DNA of 6,130 bases from Candidatus Omnitrophota bacterium (GTDB taxonomy: Bacteria > Omnitrophota > Gorgyraeia > Gygaellales > Profunditerraquicolaceae). This document shows positions 5,106-6,130 of this stretch, piece after piece; position 1 is the stretch's first letter; each line of letters begins with the position of its first letter. The position numbers were made by a program, and so were the translations under genes. The stretch lies in the NCBI GenBank assembly GCA_016938245.1, contig JAFGUY010000058.1, forward strand, positions 1-6,130, read 5' to 3'. Under the pieces are notes generated by a model. The model was not told the DNA's origin, did no database searches, and worked only from the letters and a program-made list of their open reading frames with translations.

Positions 5106-6130
5106 ATGGCGGTTGAAGCGCTAGATATTAAAGAAGTAGGAAGGATTGAGGAACTTAGGCAGGGGATCGTTAAAATTAGCGGCCTGCCTAATTGTGCATT
5201 TGGGGATGTTATAACTTTTGACAATTCAGGCTCTGGCGTTGGCCACGGGCTTAAGGGGATGATTGTTGAGTTTAACCCTAAGTACGCCTTTGGTATTGTT
5301 TTCGGGGATGAGCGCAGGATAAGGGTAGGGGATAGAGTCTCAAGCCGTAAGGATTTGTTAAGCGTACCGGTGGGTGATAATTTTATCGGCAGGGTGGTTG
5401 ATGCCTTAGGAAAGCCTTTGGATGGAAAGGGAAAGATTGAGGAAACCCATGATTATCCGATCTTCCGCCAGGCTGCCGGGGTAATGGAGCGTGAGCCTAT
5501 AGCTCATACCTTGCATACGGGGATAAAAATTATAGATATGTTAATTCCTCTGGGCAAGGGCCAGCGCGAACTTATCGTCGGAGACAGGCAGATTGGCAAG
5601 ACTTCCATTGCCCTGGATGCGATAATAAATCAGAAGGGAAGAAATGTTATCTGCATATACTGCTGGATTGGCGGTAGCGTTACCGCATTCAATAAGATTA
5701 TGCAGACCATAAAAGAACATGGGTGTATGGATTTTACTCTTGCGGTCTGCGCCTCCGCAGGGTCATCGGCTAGCGAGCAGTATATTTCTCCCTATACCGC
5801 CGCGGCATTAGGCGAGTATTTTATGTATAACGGCAAAGATGTTTTGCTGGTTTTTGATGACCTGACTAAGCATAGCTGGGTTTACAGGCAGATGTCTTTG
5901 CTGCTTGAACGTGCTCCCGGAAGAGAGGCTTACCCCGGCGATATATTTTTCCTTCATTCCCAGCTAATGGAGCGTGCCGGCAGGCTAAAGAAGGAATTCG
6001 GCGGAGGCACAATGACATTTTTGCCTCTGGCAGAGACGCTGCAGGGAGATATCACGGGTTATATCTGCTCTAATATTGTTTCAATGACTGACGGCCAGAT
6101 TTATTTGAATGCCGGGCTATTCCAGGAAGG
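5106..6130 (+). CDS. atpA: ATP synthase F1 alpha subunit (3' partial), with a shortened N-terminus
   Basis: The visible 341 residues cover the N-terminal beta-barrel (~12-80), Walker A GDRQIGKT at 159-166, the Walker B-like strand VLLVFDD at 245-251, and the alpha signature PGREAYPGD at 270-278. The C-terminal domain and the VSRVG region lie beyond the window. Alpha forms the F1 hexamer with beta and carries the non-catalytic nucleotide sites. The only possible start is the ATG at 5106, because TAA at 5094-5096 closes the frame upstream. The barrel therefore starts 17 residues earlier than in E. coli alpha, and the N-terminal helix that binds delta is missing. The usual IGQKxST stretch is IGGSVTAF (187-194), and the segment after MERAGRLKKEF (287-297) is shorter than in E. 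coli. The gene follows b-delta by five bases. Confidence 0.95.
   Translation, partial: MAVEALDIKEVGRIEELRQGIVKISGLPNCAFGDVITFDNSGSGVGHGLKGMIVEFNPKYAFGIVFGDERRIRVGDRVSSRKDLLSVPVGDNFIGRVVDALGKPLDGKGKIEETHDYPIFRQAAGVMEREPIAHTLHTGIKIIDMLIPLGKGQRELIVGDRQIGKTSIALDAIINQKGRNVICIYCWIGGSVTAFNKIMQTIKEHGCMDFTLAVCASAGSSASEQYISPYTAAALGEYFMYNGKDVLLVFDDLTKHSWVYRQMSLLLERAPGREAYPGDIFFLHSQLMERAGRLKKEFGGGTMTFLPLAETLQGDITGYICSNIVSMTDGQIYLNAGLFQE

Overview
The window is about 6.1 kb of compact bacterial sequence with every gene on the + strand. The genes fit an uncultivated bacterium of moderate GC. The long coiled-coil/beta-domain protein, the secreted MA-like peptidase and the unusual F-type ATP synthase gene order resemble candidate-phylum genomes such as Omnitrophota. 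That placement is an impression from gene style, not a demonstrated assignment.

Region 1 (2-904) is the 3' end of a large coiled-coil protein with an embedded beta-rich domain, cut by the window start. It is followed at once by a short palindromic repeat (907-974) with perfect 20-bp arms.

Region 2 (1036-2495) is a two-gene operon joined by an ATGA overlap. It encodes a secreted, C-terminally membrane-anchored protein of unknown function and a secreted gluzincin-type metallopeptidase (HEMTH plus a downstream Glu).

Region 3 (2510-3044) is a decayed REP-associated/IS200-like (Y1) transposase element. It is bounded by 23-bp perfect inverted repeats that share their sequence with the hairpin at 907-974. 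Its transposase has lost the HUH half and keeps the catalytic-Tyr half, so it should be inactive by itself.

Region 4 (3060-6130) begins immediately after the element and reads as one operon: a receiver-GGDEF diguanylate cyclase, overlapping by ATGA with ATP synthase epsilon, then c, a b-delta fusion, and alpha (cut by the window end). The ATP synthase part is unusual in several ways. Epsilon is at the head of the cluster and consists only of the N-terminal domain. The c subunit lacks most of the TM1 glycine motif. The b-delta fusion carries only the delta C-terminal domain. Alpha starts 17 residues late compared with E. coli, so it lacks the N-terminal helix that normally docks onto the missing delta N-terminal domain. 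The two losses match and suggest a remodelled peripheral stalk. No subunit a, beta or gamma gene is in the window; they may lie downstream or elsewhere.

The most interesting points are the matched alpha/delta losses and the translational coupling of a diguanylate cyclase to ATP synthase. The cyclase has Glu in place of the phosphoacceptor Asp, with an intact GGEEF and I-site.
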